Of a DNA stretch of 6,795 nucleotides, positions 1 through 6,556 are shown one piece after another (within the stretch, counting starts at the first letter, position 1; each line of letters begins with the position of its first letter). This DNA comes from Thermoprotei archaeon. GTDB lineage: Archaea > Thermoproteota > Thermoprotei_A > Sulfolobales > Ignisphaeraceae. The notes beneath the pieces were generated by a model. That model was not told the origin of the DNA and did no database searches. It saw only the letters and a program-made list of their open reading frames with translations. The stretch spans positions 1 to 6,795 of the forward strand of contig QMXA01000052.1 in the NCBI GenBank assembly GCA_003661905.1, written 5' to 3'. The position numbers and the translations under genes were made by a program.

Positions 1-1
1 C

Positions 2-100
2 ATATTCATAGAGCCTCAAGAATTAACACCTCATCCACAAAACCTACCTCAAATTCCTAAAATAAGCTTTATTTGCTGGAATTGTGTGGTTCATAGCTAA
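2..100 (+). CDS. Possible 3' end of an upstream gene (partial, unidentified)
   Basis: The frame beginning at base 2 stays open from the window edge to a TAA at 98-100, giving 32 codons. Its predicted tail is rich in Pro and Gln and ends with a Cys-Trp-Asn-Cys stretch followed by Val-Val-His-Ser. I do not recognise a family from so short a piece. It is the longest plus-strand frame entering from the left; another frame stops at 58-60. A minus-strand gene leaving the window from an ATG at 7-9 is also possible, because a GAGG lies a few bases before that start. With so little sequence this could equally be non-coding, so the call is weak. Confidence 0.25.
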   Translation: MFIEPQELTPHPQNLPQIPKISFICWNCVVHS

Positions 101-162
101 TCTAAATAACTCTTCCCTAACATCATGCTATAAAGATGTAGAGATTGTGTTCAAATCAATAC

Positions 163-169
163 TTATAAA
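163..169 (+). promoter_or_regulatory. Archaeal TATA box of the fumarase/hdr-mvh gene block
   Basis: TTATAAA stands in an A-rich context. Its centre, about 166, is 29 bases before the GTG at 195. Archaeal transcription normally starts about 25-27 bases downstream of the TATA centre, which puts the start near 191-193. The mRNA would then have a leader of only two to four bases or none, and no SD sequence precedes the GTG. Leaderless first genes are common in Thermoproteota. The BRE is not clear-cut. A second TATA-like string lies at 129-134 and cannot be excluded. Confidence 0.55.
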
Positions 170-194
170 CCTATCTCTTGTATATCTCTGTGCG

Positions 195-1100
195 GTGGTA
201 GATACGTCAAATATTAGTTCTGACCCTGAATACTTTACTAATTTGATTGAGAAAGCTGCTGTTGAGGCTCTTACTAAGGCCACAATATTTCTACCACCAG
301 ATGTTAAGAATGCTTTGAGGAATGCTTATGAGAATGAAGTCAGTGAATCTAGTAAAGCACAGTTAAAAGCAATTCTCACAAATCTCGAAGTAGCTGAAAA
401 ACTCCGTAAACCTATATGTCAAGATACAGGGCTCATCATATTTTATGTAAAAGTAGGTTACGAATTCCCAGCTATAAGAGTTATTGAAAAAGCACTTGTA
501 AATGCAGTGAAGAAAGCAACCGTAAAAATTCCTCTAAGGCCAAATACTGTTAATCCAATAACTGGTAAGAATCCAGGCAATAATATAGGTAGGTATGTAC
601 CTTTTATACATTGGGAATTTGTTGAAGGAGATTCATTAGAATTCACTGTTGTTCCGAAAGGTGGGGGATCAGAAGCTGTAAGTATACTTGAATTCCCACC
701 ACCTGGTGAAGGATTAAGAGCTGTTAAGAAAGTCGTTATTGATGCTGTTCTTAAAGCTGGTGCTAAGCCTTGCCCACCAACAATTGTAGGTATTGGTATT
801 GGTGGTGGAGCTGATATTGCTGCAATATTAGCTAAGAAGGCTGCTGCATTAAGGCCTCTAGGAACTGAGAATCCTGACCCAAACATAGCTAAGTTAGAGA
901 GAGAACTCTATGAAGCAATAAATGATCTTGAAATAGGTGCTATGGGTCTAGGAGGTAAATTCACAGTACTAGGTGTTCATATAGAGTATGCACATAGACA
1001 CCCAGCTACATACCCAATAGCAATAGCTTTTCAGTGTTGGGCTGCTAGAAGAGCTTCAGCTCTTATCAAATCGAATGGAACGTATAAAGTATATCAATGA
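195..1100 (+). CDS. fumA: Fumarate hydratase, class I (Fe-S), alpha subunit
   Basis: This is the N-terminal half of a two-subunit class I fumarase, a cytoplasmic [4Fe-4S] hydro-lyase converting fumarate and malate. Numbered from GTG195 (301 aa), the three expected cluster cysteines are all present: C75 in KPICQDTG, C193 in KPCPPTIVG and C281 in QCWAARRA. Other family signatures are PKGGGSE (154-160), GLGGK (251-255) and AHRHP (266-270). An upstream ATG at 84 keeps the frame open, but the extra 37 residues are hydrophobic, unlike the family, and cover the TATA box. I therefore chose GTG195; TTG243 (285 aa) is the alternative. The stop is 11 bases from the beta-subunit start, so the two are co-translated. 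L-tartrate dehydratase (TtdA) is a sister family with the same motifs, but fumarase is likelier in this context. Confidence 0.93.
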   Translation: MVDTSNISSDPEYFTNLIEKAAVEALTKATIFLPPDVKNALRNAYENEVSESSKAQLKAILTNLEVAEKLRKPICQDTGLIIFYVKVGYEFPAIRVIEKALVNAVKKATVKIPLRPNTVNPITGKNPGNNIGRYVPFIHWEFVEGDSLEFTVVPKGGGSEAVSILEFPPPGEGLRAVKKVVIDAVLKAGAKPCPPTIVGIGIGGGADIAAILAKKAAALRPLGTENPDPNIAKLERELYEAINDLEIGAMGLGGKFTVLGVHIEYAHRHPATYPIAIAFQCWAARRASALIKSNGTYKVYQ

Positions 1101-1105
1101 GGTGA
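1099..1105 (+). promoter_or_regulatory. Strong SD sequence for the fumarase beta subunit
   Basis: GAGGTGA matches the archaeal 16S anti-SD. It lies six bases before the ATG at 1112 and shares two bases with the TGA stop of the alpha gene (1098-1100). It fixes the beta start and suggests coupled translation that would keep the two subunits in balance. Confidence 0.8.
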
Positions 1106-1111
1106 AGAGAT

Positions 1112-1714
1112 ATGCCCACTTACCATTTGAAAACCCCTATATCAGAGGACGAGGTGAGGAAACTAAGAGTAGGTGATATAATATATGTTACAGGAATAAT
1201 AGTTACAGCAAGAGATGCAGCTCATAGGAGAATGCTTAACTATATTAAAGAAGGGAAATCACTACCAATAGATCTAAAGGGCGGTGTAATATATCATTGT
1301 GGCCCTGTAGTTAGGAAAACCAATGAGATTTGGGAAGTCATAGCAGCTGGACCAACTACAAGTGCTAGAATGGAGCTCTATGAAGCTGAGATCATTAAGA
1401 ATCTAGGTGTAAGAATAATTATAGGTAAAGGAGGTATGGGTTCTAAAACAGCTGAAGCTTGTAAGTACTATGGAGCAATCTACACAGTGTTCACAGGTGG
1501 TGCTGGAGCACTAGCAGCAAATGCCATAAAGAAAGTTAGAAAAGTAGAATGGTTAGATCTAGGAATTCCTGAAGCATTATGGATATTTGAAGTTGAAAAC
1601 TTCGGACCATTACTAGTGACCATAGATACTACTGGTAGAAACCTCATAGCAGAAGTGATTGAGCGTGCAAAAGCAAAAAGGGAAGAAGTTCTGAAAAAGC
1701 TAGGTATAACATAA
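1112..1714 (+). CDS. fumB: Fumarate hydratase, class I (Fe-S), beta subunit
   Basis: This is the C-terminal-half subunit of class I fumarase; it pairs with the alpha subunit to complete the active site. At 200 aa it is normal for archaeal beta subunits. Family signatures are TARDAAHRR (32-40), GPTTSARM (80-87), a glycine-rich IGKGGMG (104-110) and FTGGAGALAA (127-136). The ATG is set by the GAGGTGA upstream. The C-terminus is Lys/Glu rich and helical, as usual. No frameshift or missing motif is visible. The alternative, tartrate dehydratase beta (TtdB), cannot be separated by eye. The downstream hdrA starts 32 bases after the stop, a wider gap than the other junctions, so fumAB might form its own transcript or simply lead the operon. 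Confidence 0.93.
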   Translation: MPTYHLKTPISEDEVRKLRVGDIIYVTGIIVTARDAAHRRMLNYIKEGKSLPIDLKGGVIYHCGPVVRKTNEIWEVIAAGPTTSARMELYEAEIIKNLGVRIIIGKGGMGSKTAEACKYYGAIYTVFTGGAGALAANAIKKVRKVEWLDLGIPEALWIFEVENFGPLLVTIDTTGRNLIAEVIERAKAKREEVLKKLGIT

Positions 1715-1746
1715 CTACATAATCATTATTAATAAGGGTAGAAATC
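1715..1746 (+). promoter_or_regulatory. Short spacer before hdrA, possible weak internal promoter
   Basis: This AT-rich 32-base spacer is the longest gap inside the gene block. Its only SD-like string is GGGTAG about 6 bases before the hdrA ATG, clearly weaker than the SDs of the neighbours. A TATA-like TATAAC at 1705-1710, in the end of fumB, would place a start site near 1734, giving hdrA a short leader. No hairpin plus T-tract terminator is seen. The internal promoter is a guess. Confidence 0.2.
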
Positions 1747-3681
1747 ATGAAGGAGAGAATAGGTGTTTTCATATGTCATTGTGGTAGGAATATAGCCGGG
1801 ACTGTCGATGTTGAGAAGGTAGCTGAAGTAATATCGAAACACCCACAAGTAGTTCATTGTGAAACATATGTCTACATGTGCTCAGAACCTGGTCAGAAGT
1901 TAATTATGGATGCTATCAGAAATAAGGGTTTAACAGCAGTAGTGGTTGCTGCTTGTTCAACAACAATTCATTACGAAACATTTGCAAGAGTTGTTGAAGC
2001 TGATGGTCTAAATAGGTATAAGTTAGAGATTGCAAATATTAGAGAGCAATGTAGCTGGATTCATATTAATAGGAAAGAAGCAACTGAAAAAGCAATACGT
2101 ATTGTGCTAGCATCAATAGCTAAGGTATCTATGGACGAACCTCTATACCCGATCAAGGCTAAAGTAACTAGAAAATGCCTAGTCATTGGTGGTGGTATTG
2201 CAGGTATTACAGCAGCACTAGACATAGCCAATTCAGGAATACCAGTAGTTCTTGTTGAGAAATCACCAACAATAGGAGGTAAAATGGCTATGCTAAGTGA
2301 AACATTTCCAACACTCGATTGTGCTCAGTGCATATTAACACCTAAAATGGCTGAAGTTGCACGTCATCCAAATGTAAAGATCCTTACATGTAGTGAAGTA
2401 ATATCAGTAGAGGGTTATGTAGGTAATTTTAAAGTAAAGATACTTAAGCATCCGAGAAAAGTGGATCCAAGTAAGTGCAGATTGTGTACCTTGTGCGAAA
2501 GAGTATGTCCAGTAACAGTACCTAGAGAATTTGATAGAGGTCTTAGTACTCGCAAAGCAATATACATACCATTCCCACAAGCAGTTCCTTCAGCCTATGT
2601 AGTTGATGAGGAGCACTGCACTAAATGCGGTCTTTGCGTAAAGGTATGCCCAACAAAAGCCATAAACCTAGATGAGAAGGAGGAAATAATTGAAGAAGAA
2701 GTAGGTGCAATAATCGTTGCAACAGGCTATGATCTGTATCCAGGAGAGAAGTTAAGGGAATACGGATATGGAGTATATAAAGATGTTATAGATTCTCTTC
2801 AATTTGAACGATTATTATCAAGTGGTGGACCCACTAAAGGCCAAATATTACGACCAAGCGATAAGAAACCTGTGAAGAGAATCGTATTTATACAATGTGC
2901 CGGTTCACGTGATGATAATCATCTAAAGTACTGCTCGAAGATATGTTGTATGTATACAGCAAAACACGCCTTATTATTTAAGGAGCGTGTACATGATGGT
3001 GAAGTAACGATATTCTACATAGATATAAGAGCTGCTGGAAAGGGTTATGAGGAGTTCATAAAGAGAGTTCAGGAGGAGTTCGAAGTTAATTACATAAGAG
3101 GAAAGGTATCAAAGGTATATAGAGATAAGAATGGTGATATGGTCGTTATAGGTGTAGATACATTGTCTGGTCAGAAAGTTACTGTAAGAGCTGATCTAGT
3201 AGTATTAGCTCTTGGCATAATACCTCAGCTAGATAGAGATCTAGCTTCAATGATAAAAATACCAGTAGATGAATATGGATTTGCACAGGAAGTACATCCA
3301 AAGCTAAGACCTGTTGAATGTGTTACAAGTGGCGTATTTGTATGTGGAGCTGTTCAAGGGCCTAAAGATATTTCAGAGACAGTTACACAAGCTTCAGCAG
3401 CTGCTGCTAAAGTAATCGAATTACTCACACAAGAATACATAACTCACGAACCAACAATAGCTGAAGTGGATAAAGATCTATGTAGTGGTTGTAGAATATG
3501 TATAGCTGTCTGTCCCTATGGAGCTATAGAGATTGTAGAGGGTAAAGCTAAAATCAATGAGGTTCTTTGTGAAGGATGTGGAGCATGTGTAGTTGCATGT
3601 CCCTCATCAGCTATTAAGCTAAGGAATTACACGGATTCCCAGCTTATAAACATGGTTAAAGCAGCTCTAACAGGTGTATAG
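1747..3681 (+). CDS. hdrA: CoB-CoM heterodisulfide reductase-type subunit A (HdrA), electron-bifurcating flavoprotein
   Basis: HdrA is the FAD hub of the soluble Mvh-Hdr complex. It takes electrons from MvhD and splits them between HdrBC and ferredoxin. At 644 aa it has the usual methanogen-type length. Domains in order: an N-terminal Fe-S domain with C10-H-C12-G, C45, C70 and the diagnostic NIREQCSWIH (97-106); a dinucleotide fold with IGGGIAG (147-153) and the HdrA-specific CAQCILTPKM (192-201); two inserted ferredoxin clusters (C244/247/250/254 and C291/294/297/301); QCAGSRD (C384) and YCSKICC (C396/400/401); and a C-terminal 2x[4Fe-4S] ferredoxin (C579/582/585/589 and C608/611/614/618). 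All ferredoxin ligands are intact and no in-frame UGA suggests selenocysteine. In methanogens the substrate is CoM-S-S-CoB; here it depends on the unseen HdrB. MvhD follows after two bases. Confidence 0.96.
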   Translation: MKERIGVFICHCGRNIAGTVDVEKVAEVISKHPQVVHCETYVYMCSEPGQKLIMDAIRNKGLTAVVVAACSTTIHYETFARVVEADGLNRYKLEIANIREQCSWIHINRKEATEKAIRIVLASIAKVSMDEPLYPIKAKVTRKCLVIGGGIAGITAALDIANSGIPVVLVEKSPTIGGKMAMLSETFPTLDCAQCILTPKMAEVARHPNVKILTCSEVISVEGYVGNFKVKILKHPRKVDPSKCRLCTLCERVCPVTVPREFDRGLSTRKAIYIPFPQAVPSAYVVDEEHCTKCGLCVKVCPTKAINLDEKEEIIEEEVGAIIVATGYDLYPGEKLREYGYGVYKDVIDSLQFERLLSSGGPTKGQILRPSDKKPVKRIVFIQCAGSRDDNHLKYCSKICCMYTAKHALLFKERVHDGEVTIFYIDIRAAGKGYEEFIKRVQEEFEVNYIRGKVSKVYRDKNGDMVVIGVDTLSGQKVTVRADLVVLALGIIPQLDRDLASMIKIPVDEYGFAQEVHPKLRPVECVTSGVFVCGAVQGPKDISETVTQASAAAAKVIELLTQEYITHEPTIAEVDKDLCSGCRICIAVCPYGAIEIVEGKAKINEVLCEGCGACVVACPSSAIKLRNYTDSQLINMVKAALTGV

Positions 3682-3683
3682 CC

Positions 3684-4085
3684 ATGTATGAGCCTAAAAT
3701 AATAGCATTTCTATGTAGATGGTGTGCATCAGCTGCTGCAGATTTAGCTGGTGTTAGTAGACTCAGCTATCCAGCAAATATAATCCCGATAGTTGTTCCG
3801 TGCTCGGGAAGAGTAGATCCTAGAGCAATAATTGAGGCATTTCTAAATGGAGCTGATGGCGTTCTAATAGGTGGTTGTCACACACCAAATGATTGTCACT
3901 ATATCTCAGGTAATTTCAAGGCATTTAAGAGAATACATATATTGAAGAAACTACTTAAGCAATTCGGTATAGAGCCAGAACGTATTAGACTTGAATGGAT
4001 TAGTGCAACCGAAGCTACTAAATTAGTACAAGTTACAAAGGATTTTGTTGAAACCATAAGGAAATTAGGTCCATTAGCAAGGTGA
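3684..4085 (+). CDS. mvhD: F420-non-reducing hydrogenase iron-sulfur subunit D (MvhD)
   Basis: MvhD is a small [2Fe-2S] protein that bridges the hydrogenase to HdrA. The 133-aa product is close to the usual length of about 140. It shows the family's cysteine pattern: C11-R-W-C14 followed by ASAAADLAGVSR, then VPC40-SGRVDP, then GGC65-HTPND-C71-HYISGN. These blocks are strongly conserved in MvhD and in the D domain fused to some HdrA proteins. The ATG lies two bases after the hdrA stop, with AGGTG at 3672-3676 inside the end of hdrA as its SD. A second in-frame ATG does not exist nearby; ATG3688 is out of frame. Placement between hdrA and mvhG fits its electron-transfer role. Confidence 0.94.
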   Translation: MYEPKIIAFLCRWCASAAADLAGVSRLSYPANIIPIVVPCSGRVDPRAIIEAFLNGADGVLIGGCHTPNDCHYISGNFKAFKRIHILKKLLKQFGIEPERIRLEWISATEATKLVQVTKDFVETIRKLGPLAR

Positions 4086-4086
4086 T
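4081..4086 (+). promoter_or_regulatory. SD sequence of mvhG, containing the mvhD stop codon
   Basis: GGTGAT, preceded by AA, lies three bases before the mvhG ATG at 4090. The TGA at 4083-4085 that ends mvhD is part of the SD itself. This fixes the mvhG start and implies termination-reinitiation coupling. Confidence 0.7.
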
Positions 4087-4089
4087 AAT

Positions 4090-5079
4090 ATGTCTTCAAA
4101 TAAACCAAAATTAGCAATAGTATATGGTTCAGTATGTGGCGGATGCGATGTATCACTTGTTAATGTTGGTGAGCCTCTAGCTGATCTACTTACAAATTAC
4201 GACGTTATTTACTGGAGCATAGCTCTCGATGGAAAGCTTCATACACTCGAAAAACTTGAAAGAATTGATGTCGCAATATATATGGGACCCATTAGAACAG
4301 AGCTTAACATGAAGCTTGCAAAACTCATTAGAGAGAAGGCTGATTTAGTAGTCGCTTATGGTACATGTGCAGTTTATGGAGGAATACCAGGTCTTGGAGC
4401 ACTGATAAAACCATCAACACTCGTAGAGACTATGAAATCAACAGTTACTACTACTCCAGGAAGTGAGAAAGTTGTTAAGAGTATGGAGAAGGAAGGTCTT
4501 AAAATACCCCCATTAACAAATCAATGCCTGCCCCTCTCTGTAGTTGTAGAGCCCGATGTATTAGTGCCTGGCTGTCCACCAGCTGTTGAGAATGTAGAGA
4601 AGCTCATTGATATTCTAAAGAAGTATCTAAGGGGTGAAAAACCGGTTAAAGGATTGATGCTTGCTGAACCAAGGTCTTTATGTGAGGAATGTCCAAGAAG
4701 ACCTAAAGATATGTCAAAATTAGTGATACCAAACATATATAGACTACATGAAGCTGTGCCTAAAGAGGATAAGTGCTTCTTAGAGCAGGGCATACTATGT
4801 CTAGGTCCTATAACAAGGGCTGGTTGCGGGCATCGATGTATTAAAGCCAATATGCCTTGTGCTGGATGTATGGGACCTGTCCAAAGAGTTGATGACGTTG
4901 GTCTCAAATTCTTATCATCATTAGCTTCAGCACTATTAGCTGATAAGGAGAAGGAACTTGGAGAAGAGGGATTAGCTAAATTACTAGATAAAATAGTTGA
5001 TCCTCAAGGTTTATTCTATAGATATACACTCCCAACATCATATTTAACAAAGCTTGTTCTTAAGAGGTTGAGAAAATGA
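4090..5079 (+). CDS. mvhG: [NiFe] hydrogenase small subunit, group 3c (MvhG)
   Basis: This small subunit carries electrons from the NiFe site through three [4Fe-4S] clusters to MvhD. The 329 aa start with SVC16GGC19DVSLVN. Together with C93 in YGTCAVYGG and C162 in PGCPPAVEN this forms the proximal cluster site. Eight further cysteines (198, 201, 229, 237, 246, 250, 257, 260) occur in CEEC and in the family block running from CFLEQGILCLGP to CAGCMGP, enough for the medial and distal clusters. There is no Tat signal or membrane anchor, so it is a cytoplasmic enzyme. The last codons overlap mvhA by the ATGA motif (5076-5079), as expected for a strict 1:1 pair. FrhG of F420-reducing hydrogenase is the closest alternative, but the adjacent mvhD and hdrA and the lack of frhB favour MvhG. 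Confidence 0.94.
   Translation: MSSNKPKLAIVYGSVCGGCDVSLVNVGEPLADLLTNYDVIYWSIALDGKLHTLEKLERIDVAIYMGPIRTELNMKLAKLIREKADLVVAYGTCAVYGGIPGLGALIKPSTLVETMKSTVTTTPGSEKVVKSMEKEGLKIPPLTNQCLPLSVVVEPDVLVPGCPPAVENVEKLIDILKKYLRGEKPVKGLMLAEPRSLCEECPRRPKDMSKLVIPNIYRLHEAVPKEDKCFLEQGILCLGPITRAGCGHRCIKANMPCAGCMGPVQRVDDVGLKFLSSLASALLADKEKELGEEGLAKLLDKIVDPQGLFYRYTLPTSYLTKLVLKRLRK
5064..5071 (+). promoter_or_regulatory. SD sequence of mvhA inside the end of mvhG
   Basis: GAGGTTGA lies four bases before the ATG at 5076, within the mvhG coding sequence. It supports the start that creates the four-base ATGA overlap, so the two hydrogenase subunits are probably translationally coupled. Confidence 0.65.
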
Positions 5080-6551
5080 GTCGTAGAACTATAACTATAG
5101 AACCAGTAACGAGAATTGAAGGAGAGGTAAAAGTAGCTATATTCCTTAATGAAAGAGGTGAAGTAGAGAGAGCATATTACCAAGTTGTAGAATTTAGAGG
5201 CTATGAAGAGTTCTGTAAAAATAGACCTGTCGAGGATTTACCAAGAATAACATCAACAGTTTGTGGTGTTTGTTCTTGGGCTCATCATCTAGCATCAGCT
5301 AAGGCTGTTGATGCATTATATGGTCGTAAACCAACAGAGACAGCTGCTAAGCTAAGGGAATTTGGTTATCAAGCACACATAATTGATAGTCACTTACTTC
5401 ACTTCGTAGTTCTCTCACTACCCGACTTTGCCTTGAGCGATGCACCTCCAGAACTACGTAACATAGCTGGTCTATTGAGAAGAAATCCTGAGTTAGTTAA
5501 GAAGTTCATAGAATCGAGGAAAATTTTGAGAAATATAGAGGAGACATTTGGAGGAAAGGCCATACATCCAGCATTTGTTCTACCAGGTGGTGTTTCTAAG
5601 AAATTAACAAGAGATGATGTAGATAAGTTGAGCAAGTTATGTAAGGACCTACTTGATATAACTACCTATATCTATGAATACTTTATAGATAGAATCTTGA
5701 AGTCTAAGAATTTCAATGAGCTTTTATACAATGAAGCTTACAGACTAAGAACTTACTACATAGGACTAGTCGATAATAATAACTATCTCAATTTCTATGA
5801 TGGATTTGTCCGGATAATAGATAGTAAAGGAAGAGAAGTTACAAAATTTGAAGCAGATAAGTACACTGACTATATAGCTGAACATGCAGAGGATTGGTCA
5901 TATTCTAAGTTCCCATACTTAAAGTCTCTAGGTTGGAGAGGTTTTGTTGAGGAATATATCTGTAGAGCTGGGCCCTTAGCGAGATTAAATGTTGCTGATG
6001 ATATATCTACAGAGAGAGCAAGAGAAGCTTATAAATACATGGTAGAGACTCTGGGAGGTAAACCTATTCACAACACAATTGCTTATCATTGGTCTAGGCT
6101 AATAGAATGTATTCATGCATCTGAGAAGATGATTGAATTCTTAAATGATGATAGTATATTGAGAGAAGATATAGTAAATACTTCTGGAAGTCCTAGATAT
6201 GAAGGTGTGGGTATTGTCGAAGCACCCAGAGGTCTCCTAGTACATCATTACCAAGCAGATGAGAACTTCATAGCTAGAGAGGTCAATATAATAACTCCAA
6301 CAGCTATAAATAATGCTGCGATAAACGCTGAATTACAAAAGGTAGCTTCAACACTAATTAAGGGATTTGAAGTCCCAGAAAAAATACTGAACCTTGTTGA
6401 GACCTCTATTAGAGCTTATGATCCATGTAATGCTTGTGCAACACATACTCTCTCATTACTTAGTAGTCGAGGCGGTATCACTGTACTTATATATGATAAT
6501 GAAGGAAGGCTTATAGAGAAGTTACATAGTAAACCCCCACGTCTAAGGTGA
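5076..6551 (+). CDS. mvhA: [NiFe] hydrogenase large subunit, group 3c (MvhA)
   Basis: This is the catalytic subunit that splits or forms H2. All four nickel-binding cysteines are present: C63/C66 in VCGVCSWAHH and C451/C454 in DPCNACATH. Other motifs are TRIEG with E15 (12-16), the RGYEEF block (41-46), CRAGPLARL, and the canopy region EAPRGLLVHH with R385. After H457, the usual maturation cleavage point, a 34-residue tail remains, so a hydrogenase endopeptidase should be encoded elsewhere. Two positions differ from the general consensus: E17 where RIEGH normally has His, and T61 where the Arg of R-x-CGxC normally stands. The ligands are intact, so activity is expected. NuoD/Ech-type homologues are excluded by the paired CxxC motifs with this small subunit. 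The 491 aa are typical for the family. Confidence 0.95.
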   Translation: MSRRTITIEPVTRIEGEVKVAIFLNERGEVERAYYQVVEFRGYEEFCKNRPVEDLPRITSTVCGVCSWAHHLASAKAVDALYGRKPTETAAKLREFGYQAHIIDSHLLHFVVLSLPDFALSDAPPELRNIAGLLRRNPELVKKFIESRKILRNIEETFGGKAIHPAFVLPGGVSKKLTRDDVDKLSKLCKDLLDITTYIYEYFIDRILKSKNFNELLYNEAYRLRTYYIGLVDNNNYLNFYDGFVRIIDSKGREVTKFEADKYTDYIAEHAEDWSYSKFPYLKSLGWRGFVEEYICRAGPLARLNVADDISTERAREAYKYMVETLGGKPIHNTIAYHWSRLIECIHASEKMIEFLNDDSILREDIVNTSGSPRYEGVGIVEAPRGLLVHHYQADENFIAREVNIITPTAINNAAINAELQKVASTLIKGFEVPEKILNLVETSIRAYDPCNACATHTLSLLSSRGGITVLIYDNEGRLIEKLHSKPPRLR

Positions 6552-6552
6552 T
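6547..6552 (+). promoter_or_regulatory. SD sequence of hdrC, containing the mvhA stop codon
   Basis: GGTGAT, preceded by AA, contains the TGA (6549-6551) that ends mvhA and lies four bases before the ATG at 6557. The same stop-within-SD layout is used at the mvhD/mvhG junction. Confidence 0.7.
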
Positions 6553-6556
6553 ATCC

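Noticed and set aside
129..134. TATAAA as the main promoter
   Set aside because: It would start transcription near 157, leaving a leader of about 38 bases with no SD before GTG195. The box at 163-169 fits the leaderless arrangement better. It is kept only as a possible secondary site.
84..194. Hydrophobic N-terminal extension of fumarase read as a signal peptide or membrane anchor
   Set aside because: Class I fumarases are cytoplasmic. The segment overlaps the TATA box and is better explained as untranslated sequence read in an accidental open frame.
458..886. Minus-strand 142-codon open frame
   Set aside because: It lies wholly inside the fumarase alpha gene, has a low-complexity Pro/Gly/Ser composition and no SD, and the plus strand has clear family motifs. 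It is a shadow.
195..1714. L(+)-tartrate dehydratase (TtdAB) instead of fumarase
   Set aside because: The motifs are shared between the two, but an anaerobic archaeon with a central-metabolism gene cluster makes fumarase much likelier. It cannot be excluded by eye.
3899..4156. Minus-strand 85-codon open frame across the mvhD/mvhG junction
   Set aside because: It spans two well-supported genes antisense to both, with no recognisable domain.
4521..4907. Minus-strand 128-codon open frame
   Set aside because: It is antisense to the conserved cysteine-rich part of mvhG and shows no family signature.
5399..5635. Minus-strand 78-codon open frame
   Set aside because: It is contained in mvhA, with no start signal and no recognisable motif.
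4090..6551. F420-reducing hydrogenase (FrhAG)
   Set aside because: No frhB or frhD accompanies the genes, while mvhD, hdrA and hdrC do, so the partner is Hdr and not F420.
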